NCBI GenBank assembly: GCA_022821085.1
Contig: JAJEEG010000002.1
Location: 372,001-436,000, forward strand
Reading direction: 5' to 3'
Source of the DNA: Candidatus Latescibacterota bacterium
GTDB lineage: Bacteria; JAAXHH01
DNA length: 64,000 nucleotides
Part shown: positions 32,452 to 40,946 of the stretch, one piece after another
Layout of the letters: the number at the start of each line of letters is the position of its first letter
How positions within the stretch are numbered: position 1 is the stretch's first letter
The notes under the pieces: model-generated
The model's database searches: none
The model's input: only the letters and a program-made list of their open reading frames with translations
Told to the model about the DNA's origin: nothing
Translations under genes and position numbers: made by a program

Positions 32452-34122
32452 ATGAAGCCACGATATATACAAGGTTCATTGGCGGGCGGCATCACGCAGC
32501 GCACGGACGTCACCGTTCCACGGACGGCCGCTACCAGGGTCGGCGCGATCTTTTCCGCCGCGCGGTGCACGGTCTTCACTGCCGTGCTCTGGGGAATGGC
32601 CCTCTATGGCGTGACTTCCGCTTCCCCGGCCGCCGCCCAGCCGGAGGCCGTGTCGATCACGGAGGACCCCGGGCCTGCGCCGGTCGCGGAGCTTGCGGAA
32701 AGACGGGCCCGGATCCTCGACGGCATGGGCAGCGGGATCATGATCCTGTTCGGGGCGGAACCCAAGGTATTCAGCAACGACGTGAACTATCCCTACCGGC
32801 AGGAAAGCAACCTCTTCTACCTGACCGGCATCAGCCAGCCCGGCGCCACGCTCGTGCTGCTGCCCGGAAACCGAAGCCAGAAGGAGATCCTCTTCCTACC
32901 CAGGCGCGACCCCGCGCGGGAAATCTGGACCGGACACATGATCGGGGTGGAAGAAGCCCGCCGCCGGACCGGGATCGCCCATGTATGGCCGATTGAAGAA
33001 TTCGATGCCTTCTTGGAGGCCGTCCTCCACGGATCGGCCTATGGAAAACGTCCCTCCGATGACACAGGGGACTACCGGGCCATCGGCGAATCCATAGAGA
33101 ACGGAACGCCCGTGGCCGTCTGGCTCCTGGCCGACGCCAGTTCCAGGTACGGCAGCCGGTATCCCCGGGCCCTCCGGTTCGCCTCAGAGGCCGACCGATT
33201 TCCCTCCGTCCAGGTACGGCTGGCGTCCGGCCTGTTCCGGGACCTGCGCGTCGTCAAATCGGACTGGGAGCTGCAGCGGCTGCAGCGCGCCGTCGACATC
33301 ACCCGCCTGGCGCAGCGCGCCATCATGCGCAGGGCGAGCGGTCCAGGCGGTCCGGGCGGACCAGGCGGTCCAGGCGGACCAGGCGAGCCGCTGAACGAAT
33401 CCATACTCGACGGCATCATCCTTTCCATCTATCGCGCGCACGGCGCGCACTGGGGATTCCCGTCCATCGTGGCCTCGGGGCCGAACGCCACGACCCTGCA
33501 CTACGAGGAAAACAACCGGGAGATCGCAAGCGGCGAACTCGTCCTGGCCGATATCGGCGCGGCCGTTGGTTACTACACGGCCGACGTCACGCGGACGTTC
33601 CCGGTCGGCGGAGTCTTCTCTGAAGCACAGCGCGAAGTGTACGAAATCGTCCTCGACGCCCATGCCCGGGGCGTCGCCGCCGTCCGGCCGGGCATGACCA
33701 TGCGCAGGGTGCACGAAGTGGCGCGGAAGGTGATCGCGGACGGGCTCCTGAAACTGGGACTGATCACGAGTACATCGGGAAACCAGTACCGCATGTGGTA
33801 CATGCACGGCACGAGCCACTGGATCGGGCTGGACGTCCATGACGTGGGCGGAAGGGACATGCCCTTCAGGCCGGGCATGGTGATCACGGTGGAACCGGGC
33901 ATCTACGTCCGGGAGGACACGCTGGAGAATCTGGACGACACCCCGCGGAACCGGTCGCTGATCGAGGCGATTCTTCCCGCCTTCGAACGGTACCGGAATA
34001 TCGGGGTGCGTATCGAAGACGACGTGCTGGTGACCGAAGACGGACACCGGGTCATGTCGGAAGGCACGCCCCGGTCGATCGAGGACATCGAAGCCTTCAT
34101 GGCGAAACCCGCCGGCAGGTAG
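32452..34122 (+). CDS. Secreted Xaa-Pro aminopeptidase (M24, PepP-like)
   Basis: This 556-residue protein is a member of the aminopeptidase P family, which removes the first residue before proline. A hydrophobic segment and a likely cleavage site after SPAAAQPEA (about residue 64) suggest export. The N-terminal domain shows RQESNLFYLTGISQPGA; the M24 metal site is built from ADIGAAVGYYTADVTRTFP (two Asp), TSHWIGLDVHD (His) and ITVEPGIYV plus RIEDDVLV (two Glu). Between the two domains lies a short Gly-Pro-Gly tract coded by five 9-bp repeats. It resembles other AMP_N/M24 enzymes of envelope-rich bacteria. Confidence 0.85.
   Translation: MKPRYIQGSLAGGITQRTDVTVPRTAATRVGAIFSAARCTVFTAVLWGMALYGVTSASPAAAQPEAVSITEDPGPAPVAELAERRARILDGMGSGIMILFGAEPKVFSNDVNYPYRQESNLFYLTGISQPGATLVLLPGNRSQKEILFLPRRDPAREIWTGHMIGVEEARRRTGIAHVWPIEEFDAFLEAVLHGSAYGKRPSDDTGDYRAIGESIENGTPVAVWLLADASSRYGSRYPRALRFASEADRFPSVQVRLASGLFRDLRVVKSDWELQRLQRAVDITRLAQRAIMRRASGPGGPGGPGGPGGPGEPLNESILDGIILSIYRAHGAHWGFPSIVASGPNATTLHYEENNREIASGELVLADIGAAVGYYTADVTRTFPVGGVFSEAQREVYEIVLDAHARGVAAVRPGMTMRRVHEVARKVIADGLLKLGLITSTSGNQYRMWYMHGTSHWIGLDVHDVGGRDMPFRPGMVITVEPGIYVREDTLENLDDTPRNRSLIEAILPAFERYRNIGVRIEDDVLVTEDGHRVMSEGTPRSIEDIEAFMAKPAGR
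33340..33384. repeat. 9-bp tandem repeat (5 copies) coding Gly-Pro-Gly
   Basis: Five in-frame copies of GGTCCAGGC or a one- or two-base variant encode a collagen-like (Gly-Pro-Gly)5 tract inside the Xaa-Pro aminopeptidase, between its N-terminal and catalytic domains. Slippage would change the linker by whole triplets. Confidence 0.9.
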
Positions 34123-34187
34123 GCGCCTTCCGGCAGGTAAGCACCTTCCTGCAGGAAGGCCCTACCGCGGGCTTCCGGGATGAATTC

Positions 34188-35465
34188 ATGACAGCGGACC
34201 GAATGCTCACCGTGGAGGAAGCCCAGGAGATCGTGCTGGATTCGGTCTCCGTCTCGGGCACCGAGCGCGTTCCGCTGGCCGAGAGCCAGGACCGGGTGCT
34301 CGCCGAAGACGTGGCGCCGAGGTTCGACGTGCCGCCCCACGATAACTCCTCCGTCGACGGCTATGCCGTAAGGGCAGCGGATACTTCTGGTGCATCCGAG
34401 GACGCCCCCTGCCGCCTCGAGGTCCTCGAGGAGATTCCCGCGGGCGCCGTTCCCGCCGCGCATGTGGATCCCGGCAAATCTTCGCGCATCATGACCGGCG
34501 CCTTCCTCCCCGGAGGCGCGGACGCCGTCGTCATGGTGGAGAACACCAGGCAGAACGCGGAAGACGTAGAGATCCTGAAGGCGGTAGAGCCGGGCCAGAA
34601 CGTACGCTACCGGGGGGAAGACGTAAAACAGGGCCAACGGGTGCTTTTCGCCGGCACCGAAATCGGTCCCGGCGAGATCGGCCTCCTGGCGGCCTTCCAG
34701 CGATCACAGGTCGCGGTGCGCAGGCGCCCGGCCGTGGCCATCCTCTCCACGGGCGACGAGGTCGTCGAGATCGACGAGCGGCTCGTACCCGGAAAGATCG
34801 TCAACAGCAACAGCTATTCCCTGGCCGCGCTCGTGCGGGAAAATAATGGCCGGCCGGTCAACCTGGGCATCGCCCGGGACAGCGAGGCGGAGATCGCGAA
34901 TGCCATCCGGTCGGCGCTGAGCGCGGATATCGTCCTTTCCACCGGCGGCGTTTCCGTGGGCGATTACGACTACGTTAAAAAAGTGCTGGAAGACCTCGGC
35001 GCGGACATGAAATTCTGGCGGGTGAAGATGAAGCCGGGCAAGCCCCTCGCCTACGGGCTGCTGCAGGGAAAGCCATTCTTCGGCCTGCCGGGCAATCCCG
35101 TTTCATGCATGGTCTCCTTCCTCCTCTTCGCACGGCCCGCCATGCGGAAGATGATGGGCTACGGCCCCCATGACTGGCGCCTGCCCACGGTCCAGGCAGA
35201 ACTCGAAAACGATCTGACGGCCGGCGGCGACCGGCGCCACTATCTGCGCGCCAGGATCACCTCTACCGGCGGCCGGTTCTACGCCTCGACCGTCGCGGGC
35301 CAGGGGTCCGGCATGCTCAGCTCCATGACCGGGACCAACGGTCTCGTCGTCGTGGAAACGGGCGTAACCTCGGTGCCCCGAGGTTCCGAGGTCCAGGTGC
35401 TGCTGATGGGCGCGCCCGGACACGACGCGACCGGACAGGGCGCGGCCGGACAGGATGTACCGTGA
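34188..35465 (+). CDS. moeA: Molybdopterin molybdotransferase (first copy)
   Basis: MoeA inserts molybdate into adenylated molybdopterin. The 425-residue protein shows DVPPHDNSSVDGYAVRAADT at the N-terminus, the MoCF-binding fold with VLSTGGVSVGDYDYVKKVL, and GLPGNPVSCMVSFLLFARPA, all family signatures. The length is normal apart from a short Gly/Ala tail. A second moeA follows directly and the two are translationally close. No moaA, mogA or molybdoenzyme is visible in the window. Confidence 0.92.
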   Translation: MTADRMLTVEEAQEIVLDSVSVSGTERVPLAESQDRVLAEDVAPRFDVPPHDNSSVDGYAVRAADTSGASEDAPCRLEVLEEIPAGAVPAAHVDPGKSSRIMTGAFLPGGADAVVMVENTRQNAEDVEILKAVEPGQNVRYRGEDVKQGQRVLFAGTEIGPGEIGLLAAFQRSQVAVRRRPAVAILSTGDEVVEIDERLVPGKIVNSNSYSLAALVRENNGRPVNLGIARDSEAEIANAIRSALSADIVLSTGGVSVGDYDYVKKVLEDLGADMKFWRVKMKPGKPLAYGLLQGKPFFGLPGNPVSCMVSFLLFARPAMRKMMGYGPHDWRLPTVQAELENDLTAGGDRRHYLRARITSTGGRFYASTVAGQGSGMLSSMTGTNGLVVVETGVTSVPRGSEVQVLLMGAPGHDATGQGAAGQDVP

Positions 35466-35475
35466 GGAACGCGCG

Positions 35476-36717
35476 ATGATTTCCGTTATCGAAGCCCGGG
35501 ACGCCATTCTGGACCGGATCCGGCCAATCGGCGTGGAACGCGTCGATATTGCCTCGGCGCGCGGCCGGGTACTGGCCGAGGACGTCCACGCCACGAGGAA
35601 CCAGCCGCCCTGGGACAATTCGGCCATGGATGGCTACGCGGTGCGGGCCGCGGATACGGTTCCCCCATCGCTGGATGCCCCGGCGGAACTGGAGATCGTC
35701 GAAGACCTTCCCGCCGGATATGTGGCCAAACGCTCCGTCGGGCCGGGACAGGCGATCCACATCATGACGGGGGCGCCGGTGCCCGACGGTGCGGATACCA
35801 TCGTCCGGGCCGAACGCGCGCTAAGGGTCGATGAGCGCCGCGTGCGCATACTCCAGGCCGTGGAATCCGGAACAGACCTCCGCCGGGCCGGCGAAGACAT
35901 CCGCGAAGGGGACCTCATCATCCCGGCCGGCATGCTGATCCGGCCGGCCGAGGTCGGCCTGCTGGCCTCGACCAACCGCTCCCACGTGTCGGTCTACCGC
36001 CGGCCGAGGGTGGCCGTGCTGTCCACCGGCGACGAGATCGTCGACGTGGACGAACCCCTCGAGGACGGCAAGATCGTGGACAGTAACGGATACGCCCTTT
36101 CCGCGCTGGTGTCGGACGCCGGCGGCATACCCCTGCGGCTGGGCATCATTCCCGATACGCAGGAAGCGCTCGAGGAAGCGCTGCGTGACGGACTCCTGGC
36201 GGACGCGGTCATCACCTCGGGCGGGGTTTCGGTGGGAGAATACGACTACGTCAAGGCCGCCCTCGAAGCCGTCGGCACCTCCATGGCCTTCTGGAAGGTG
36301 TCCATGACACCCGGACGCCCCCTCGCCTTCGGACACATCGACGACACCATCGTGTTCGGCCTGCCCGGCAATCCGGTGGCTTCCATGGTTACCTTCGAGC
36401 TCTTCATGCGTCCCGCCCTGCTCAAGATGCAGGGGTATACCCGCATCTATCGCCCCACGATCAAGGCCCGCCTCCTGGAAGACCTTACGAAATCGCTCGG
36501 GCGCAAACAGTTCATTCGCGTGACCCTCCAGAAGCGGGGTGACCAGTACTTCGCGTCGCGTACCGGCGCGCAGGGCTCCGGCATTCTGAGATCCATGTCC
36601 ATCGCCGACGGGTTGGCCGTAAGTCATGAAGACCAGGAAATCATGCGGGCCGGCCAGGATATCGAGGTCATGTTGCTCGGGGGTTACAGCGCGCTTTCCC
36701 CTGATCGTAACTATTGA
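35476..36717 (+). CDS. moeA: Molybdopterin molybdotransferase (second copy)
   Basis: This 413-residue MoeA paralogue has NQPPWDNSAMDGYAVRAADT, ITSGGVSVGEYDYVKAAL and GLPGNPVASMVTFELFMRPA. I chose the ATG at 35476, six bases after a TGAGGAA box that overlaps the stop of the first copy; an ATG at 35455 lies inside that gene. Paired MoeA proteins in other organisms can divide molybdenum and tungsten between them; that is a possibility here, not shown. It is convergent with rsmG. Confidence 0.92.
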   Translation: MISVIEARDAILDRIRPIGVERVDIASARGRVLAEDVHATRNQPPWDNSAMDGYAVRAADTVPPSLDAPAELEIVEDLPAGYVAKRSVGPGQAIHIMTGAPVPDGADTIVRAERALRVDERRVRILQAVESGTDLRRAGEDIREGDLIIPAGMLIRPAEVGLLASTNRSHVSVYRRPRVAVLSTGDEIVDVDEPLEDGKIVDSNGYALSALVSDAGGIPLRLGIIPDTQEALEEALRDGLLADAVITSGGVSVGEYDYVKAALEAVGTSMAFWKVSMTPGRPLAFGHIDDTIVFGLPGNPVASMVTFELFMRPALLKMQGYTRIYRPTIKARLLEDLTKSLGRKQFIRVTLQKRGDQYFASRTGAQGSGILRSMSIADGLAVSHEDQEIMRAGQDIEVMLLGGYSALSPDRNY

Positions 36718-36883
36718 TAATTACACGGGTTACGTTGTTACTTAATGGGCTTCACAACCGTGTATATTATTATGTATATCCGTTTTTCTTCCGCGTTGGC
36801 AGATCAGGGAGGGGGTAGTCTGTTTCATCGGTGGGATTCTTGCCATCTGTCGTGCATTTTTTGCTATGTCGCATCGTCTTGAA

Positions 36884-37552
36884 TCACGAGCCTTTCTTCA
36901 CGCACTTCCTCATTATCACCAGGGTGGGTGAGTCGTTGACCCCTTCTTCGTAAGGAACGGTGGCTACCCATTCCATGCGCTGCGTATCCATGACGGGCGC
37001 AGCCGATTCGATCTCTCCTTCCGGATCAGGCCCCTTGTAGCAGATCAACTTCCCTCCAGTTTTCAAGAGAGGTCCGCTCCATTCCACGAGCCGGCCGATA
37101 GAACCAACCGCTCGCGCTACTGCACCATCAAACTTTGATTCCGGCAACTTCTCCGACAACCGTTCTATCCTTGCATTGCAGACGCTCAGATTGTCCAGTG
37201 ACAGCGCGCGTTTTACCATCCGCAGGAATGTGCACTTCTTCTGATTTGACTCGACCGCCACAAAGTTTGTTCCAGGGAGGAAGACGGCGAGGGGAATACC
37301 GGGGAAACCGCCGCCGCTTCCGATATCTACGATCACTCCGTCCCTGGGCAGGACACCCTTCAGTGCGGGCATGAGCGAATCAAGAAAATGTCGCGTCGGA
37401 ATACGTTCCAGGTCGTTGGCGGATGTGATTTGGAGCGTGCGGTTTAAACGGCGGATTTCGTACAAGTACCGCTCGAATGCCCCGATATTACGGGCGTCAA
37501 GCCGCTGGCCGAGTTTCTCCATACCATGGACGAAATGCTCGATGGAGTCCAT
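36884..37552 (-). CDS. rsmG: 16S rRNA (guanine-527-N7) methyltransferase
   Basis: RsmG methylates G527 of 16S rRNA with S-adenosylmethionine. The 222-residue protein has the SAM-binding loop VIVDIGSGGGFPGIPLA and the following FVAVESNQKK acidic residue. It is the last gene of the rpmH-to-rsmG run, directly behind mnmG. parA and parB, which commonly come next, are absent here; the 166 bp to the convergent moeA contain an imperfect ACACGG/CCGTGT inverted repeat (about 36727-36768). Confidence 0.93.
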   Translation of the reverse strand: MDSIEHFVHGMEKLGQRLDARNIGAFERYLYEIRRLNRTLQITSANDLERIPTRHFLDSLMPALKGVLPRDGVIVDIGSGGGFPGIPLAVFLPGTNFVAVESNQKKCTFLRMVKRALSLDNLSVCNARIERLSEKLPESKFDGAVARAVGSIGRLVEWSGPLLKTGGKLICYKGPDPEGEIESAAPVMDTQRMEWVATVPYEEGVNDSPTLVIMRKCVKKGS

Positions 37553-37553
37553 G

Positions 37554-39491
37554 TCATGTCTTGGAATGTTCCACGTGGAACATCCGGTTTTCGGCGCTGG
37601 ATTTTTCTGAGCGTTGCTTGGCCGAGACGCGTTCGAGATGCACCACGAGAATGGACAGATCGGCGGGTGTCACACCAGGGATTCGCGAAGCCTGTCCCAC
37701 ATTCGCCGGCCGGACGCTGGCCAGCTTTTCACGTGCTTCGTGAGACATGGCCGTGATGGATACATAATCGAATTCCCCGGGAATCGAACGGGACTCCCAG
37801 GTCCGCATGCGTGCGATCTCCTTGTGCTGGCGCTCGAGGTAACCGGCGTATTTGACCGCGGTCTGTATCTGGGCGATGACAGACGGTTCGTGGTCCATGG
37901 GATCCGGGTCTACGGTATAGAGGTCGGAATATTGTATCTCGGGGCGGGACAGCAGCTTGTGCAGGGACACGGGCTCCGATACCGGTGTCGAGGACCTGGT
38001 CTTCAATATCGGGTTTATCCTTACGGGGGCCACGTATTCCTTCTTCAACCGATCCGATTCCGCTTCAACCAGCCGGCGCCGGCTTACCGTGGCCTCGTGG
38101 CGTTCTCGTGTAATCACACCGATCTTGAAGGCGCGGTCCGACAGGCGAATATCCGCGTTGTCGTGCCGCAACAGCAGGCGGTATTCCGCACGCGAAGTAA
38201 ACATCCGGTAAGGTTCGTCCGCGCCCTTCGTGATGAGATCGTCGACCATCACGCCGATATAGGCCTCGCCCCGGTCGAGGGTGAACGCCGGCCGATTACT
38301 GACCTTCAGCGCGGCATTGATGCCGGCCAGGATGCCCTGTGCCGCGGCCTCCTCATAGCCCGTCGTGCCGTTGATCTGTCCCGCGAGGAACAGCCCGTCG
38401 ACCTGGCGCGTCTCCAGGGATCGAGTCAGGTTTTCGGGCGGTATGAAATCATATTCTACGGCGTATCCGAACTGTAGGATCTCTGCGTCTTCCAGTCCCT
38501 TCATCGTGTGCAGCGCGCGGTCCTGCACCGGCTCCGGCAGACTGGTGGAGAAGCCATTTACGTATACCTCGTCGGTATTCCACCCCTCGGGTTCCAGGAT
38601 GATCTGGTGACTGTCCCGGTCCGGGAACCGCACGATCTTGTCCTCGACAGACGGGCAGTACCTGGGACCACGGCCGGTGATCCGGCCGGAGTACATGGGC
38701 GACTGGTCCAGGGCGGAACGGATGATGTCGTGGGTCCGGGCGTTCGTGAAGGTCAGATAGCAGGGCAGTTGCTCGTCGGCCGGTGACAGCCTTTCCTGGG
38801 AGAAATGCTCGGGGAACTCATCGCCCGCAATGATCTCCAACTCACTGTAATCTATGGATTTACCATCTACTCTGGGCGGCGTGCCGGTTTTCAGCCGGCC
38901 GATATCGAACCCAAGGTTCCGCAGAGAATCGGACAGCTCCGTGGCCGCCCTTTCTCCGAGACGGCCTCCGGGAGAATTGCTCTCGCCCCGATGCATGACG
39001 CCGTTCAGAAAAGTGCCCGATGCCACGACCACGGCACGGCAGGACAGGGCGCGTCCATCGATTGTCCGGATGCCCGTCACGCGCCGCTGGTCCACGTCCA
39101 GGCTTGCGACCTCGCCTTCCACCACCGTCAGGTTCGGCGTTTCCGCGATGACCCGCTGCATGTAATCCCGGTATGCCACGCGGTCATTCTGAGATCTCAG
39201 GGACTGTACCGCCGGGCCCTTGCGCGTGTTCAGCATCCTGACCTGCACGGCCGTCGCGTCCGCGGCCTTGCCCATCTCCCCGCCGAGCGCGTCGACCTCC
39301 CGCACGAGCTGGCCCTTGCCCAGGCCGCCGATGGACGGGTTGCAGGACATCTGCCCGATTTTCGATGCGTCGAGGGTGACGAGCGCCGTTTCCACACCCA
39401 TTCTCGCCGAAGCCAGGGCGGCTTCGCATCCGGCGTGGCCGCCGCCGATGACGAGGACTTCAACCGATGTCAGCCGTTCTTTTTCAACCAT
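37554..39491 (-). CDS. mnmG: tRNA uridine-5-carboxymethylaminomethyl modification enzyme, FAD subunit
   Basis: MnmG works with MnmE to add the carboxymethylaminomethyl group to U34 of certain tRNAs. The 645-residue protein starts with the FAD-binding [21 protein letters not shown] and contains [12 protein letters not shown] and [11 protein letters not shown] family signatures. Its last residues MFHVEHSKT are read from a parS palindrome (37567-37582), a feature seen in MnmG or neighbouring genes of several bacteria. mnmE lies 27 bp upstream with a second parS in between. Confidence 0.95.
   Translation of the reverse strand: MVEKERLTSVEVLVIGGGHAGCEAALASARMGVETALVTLDASKIGQMSCNPSIGGLGKGQLVREVDALGGEMGKAADATAVQVRMLNTRKGPAVQSLRSQNDRVAYRDYMQRVIAETPNLTVVEGEVASLDVDQRRVTGIRTIDGRALSCRAVVVASGTFLNGVMHRGESNSPGGRLGERAATELSDSLRNLGFDIGRLKTGTPPRVDGKSIDYSELEIIAGDEFPEHFSQERLSPADEQLPCYLTFTNARTHDIIRSALDQSPMYSGRITGRGPRYCPSVEDKIVRFPDRDSHQIILEPEGWNTDEVYVNGFSTSLPEPVQDRALHTMKGLEDAEILQFGYAVEYDFIPPENLTRSLETRQVDGLFLAGQINGTTGYEEAAAQGILAGINAALKVSNRPAFTLDRGEAYIGVMVDDLITKGADEPYRMFTSRAEYRLLLRHDNADIRLSDRAFKIGVITRERHEATVSRRRLVEAESDRLKKEYVAPVRINPILKTRSSTPVSEPVSLHKLLSRPEIQYSDLYTVDPDPMDHEPSVIAQIQTAVKYAGYLERQHKEIARMRTWESRSIPGEFDYVSITAMSHEAREKLASVRPANVGQASRIPGVTPADLSILVVHLERVSAKQRSEKSSAENRMFHVEHSKT
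37567..37582. promoter_or_regulatory. parS site (ParB-binding palindrome)
   Basis: TGTTCCACGTGGAACA is a perfect 16-bp palindrome and matches the broadly conserved parS consensus bound by ParB (Spo0J). It lies in the last codons of mnmG. An identical copy is at 39503-39518. It would seed ParB loading for origin segregation. Confidence 0.9.
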
Positions 39492-39502
39492 TGCCTCGTC
39501 CC

Positions 39503-39518
39503 TGTTCCACGTGGAACA
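39503..39518. promoter_or_regulatory. parS site (ParB-binding palindrome)
   Basis: This second perfect copy of TGTTCCACGTGGAACA lies in the short gap between mnmE and mnmG, about 1.9 kb from the first and about 6 kb from oriC. Its last base abuts the mnmE stop codon. Confidence 0.9.
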
Positions 39519-40901
39519 TCACTTCCCGATGCAGAACCTGGAGAACACATGGTCCAGCACCGCATCGCCGATTTCCTTTCCAACGAGTACGCCCAGCCGG
39601 TGCACGCATTCCCTCAGGTCGACGGCGGCCATTTCGGCGCCGAGCCCTTCTTCCAGAACCCCGATGCCCCGGTCAAGACTCGTTTTGGCCTGGTCGAGCA
39701 ATTCGCTCTGACGGGCATTGACGACGAGTCCCGACTCGAAACCGGCGGGATCGAACCGCGCGGTCTCGAGAATCGCTTCCTGGAGGTTTTCCAGGCCCTC
39801 TCCGTGCTTTGCCGAGGTCCGGATCCACCGGCCGCCCGCCGTCAATTCCATGTACGCATCCGGATCGTAAGCATCCAGGTCGCACTTGTTGAATATAAAC
39901 ACGGCGGTCCGGCCGGACAACATCTTCACCAGTTGCCGGTCGTCATCGTCCGGCGGGATCGAGGCGTCGAAGACGGCGAGGGGGATATCGGCCTGTTCCA
40001 GTTCCGTGCGCGACCGGATAACGCCCTGCTGTTCCACCCGGTCCGACGTCTTCCGGATGCCGGCCGTATCCACAAAGACGACGGGCACGCCCCGGATGTC
40101 GATGCTTTCCTCGATGGTGTCCCGCGTCGTCCCTGATTCCGGATGCACGATCGCGCGGTCCCGCCCCGTCAGCATGTTGAGCAGGCTGGACTTCCCCACG
40201 TTCGGCTTGCCGAGCAACGCGACCCGGACCCCGTCCCTCAGTACGCGCGTTTCGTGAGAAGACTTGATGAGGCAGCCCAGCGCCTCCTGGACGGGCCGGA
40301 GCTGGTCCAGGAAGGTCGACGGCGTCATATCGGGGATGCCCTCCTCGGTAAAATCCAGCGTAACTTCAATATATGCAATTATTTGTATTATTTTAATCCT
40401 GAATTCGTCGATCTGTTTCGAGCAAGTTCCGTTCAACTGCCTGAGGGCCGCCCGGGCGCAGGCATCGGTCCGCGCCCGGATCAGTTCGCCCACCGCTTCC
40501 GCCTGAAGCAGGTCGATCCTCCCGTTGAGAAAGGCGCGCTTGGTAAACTCCCCCGGCTCCGCCAGCCGGGCGCCCGACCGGATCAGGACGTCCAGGATCA
40601 TCCCGCCCGGGACCATGCCGCCGTGGCCGCTGAACTCGATCAGGTCCTCCCGGGTATAGGTTCGGGGCGACCGGAATACGGACATGAGCACCTCATCCAC
40701 CCGCTCGCCGCTCCGGGGATCAACGACGTGGCCGTGATGAATGGTGTGCGTCCCGCACGCGGAAGGTTGGCTGGCGCCGCTGAAAATCCGGTCGGCAATG
40801 GCGAAAGTTTCGGGACCGCTCATGCGCACCACGCACAGTCCGCCCTCGCCGGGCGGCGTGCCGATCGCGGCAATGGTATCGTTCGGGGCCTGCGAGGTCA
40901 T
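39519..40901 (-). CDS. mnmE: tRNA modification GTPase
   Basis: MnmE is the GTPase partner of MnmG in U34 tRNA modification. The 460-residue protein has the N-terminal formyl-THF-binding domain (TIAAIGTPPGEGGLCVVRMSG), a central helical domain and an inserted GTPase domain with GKPNVGKSSLLN, DTAGIRKT and FNKCD. The C-terminal CIGK with its cysteine is intact. The central stretch SKQIDEFRIKIIQIIAYIEVTLDFTEEGI is normal for the family. The gene is 46 bp from yidC. Confidence 0.95.
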   Translation of the reverse strand: MTSQAPNDTIAAIGTPPGEGGLCVVRMSGPETFAIADRIFSGASQPSACGTHTIHHGHVVDPRSGERVDEVLMSVFRSPRTYTREDLIEFSGHGGMVPGGMILDVLIRSGARLAEPGEFTKRAFLNGRIDLLQAEAVGELIRARTDACARAALRQLNGTCSKQIDEFRIKIIQIIAYIEVTLDFTEEGIPDMTPSTFLDQLRPVQEALGCLIKSSHETRVLRDGVRVALLGKPNVGKSSLLNMLTGRDRAIVHPESGTTRDTIEESIDIRGVPVVFVDTAGIRKTSDRVEQQGVIRSRTELEQADIPLAVFDASIPPDDDDRQLVKMLSGRTAVFIFNKCDLDAYDPDAYMELTAGGRWIRTSAKHGEGLENLQEAILETARFDPAGFESGLVVNARQSELLDQAKTSLDRGIGVLEEGLGAEMAAVDLRECVHRLGVLVGKEIGDAVLDHVFSRFCIGK

Positions 40902-40946
40902 GGGGTTAACGAGGCCTGTTGCCGCACCCGGTGCCCTGCGGGTGCG

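Noticed and set aside
27792-32579. A 1595-codon open frame on the minus strand
   Set aside because: It is antisense to carB and argJ, whose proteins are unmistakable. Long antisense frames are expected in GC-rich DNA.
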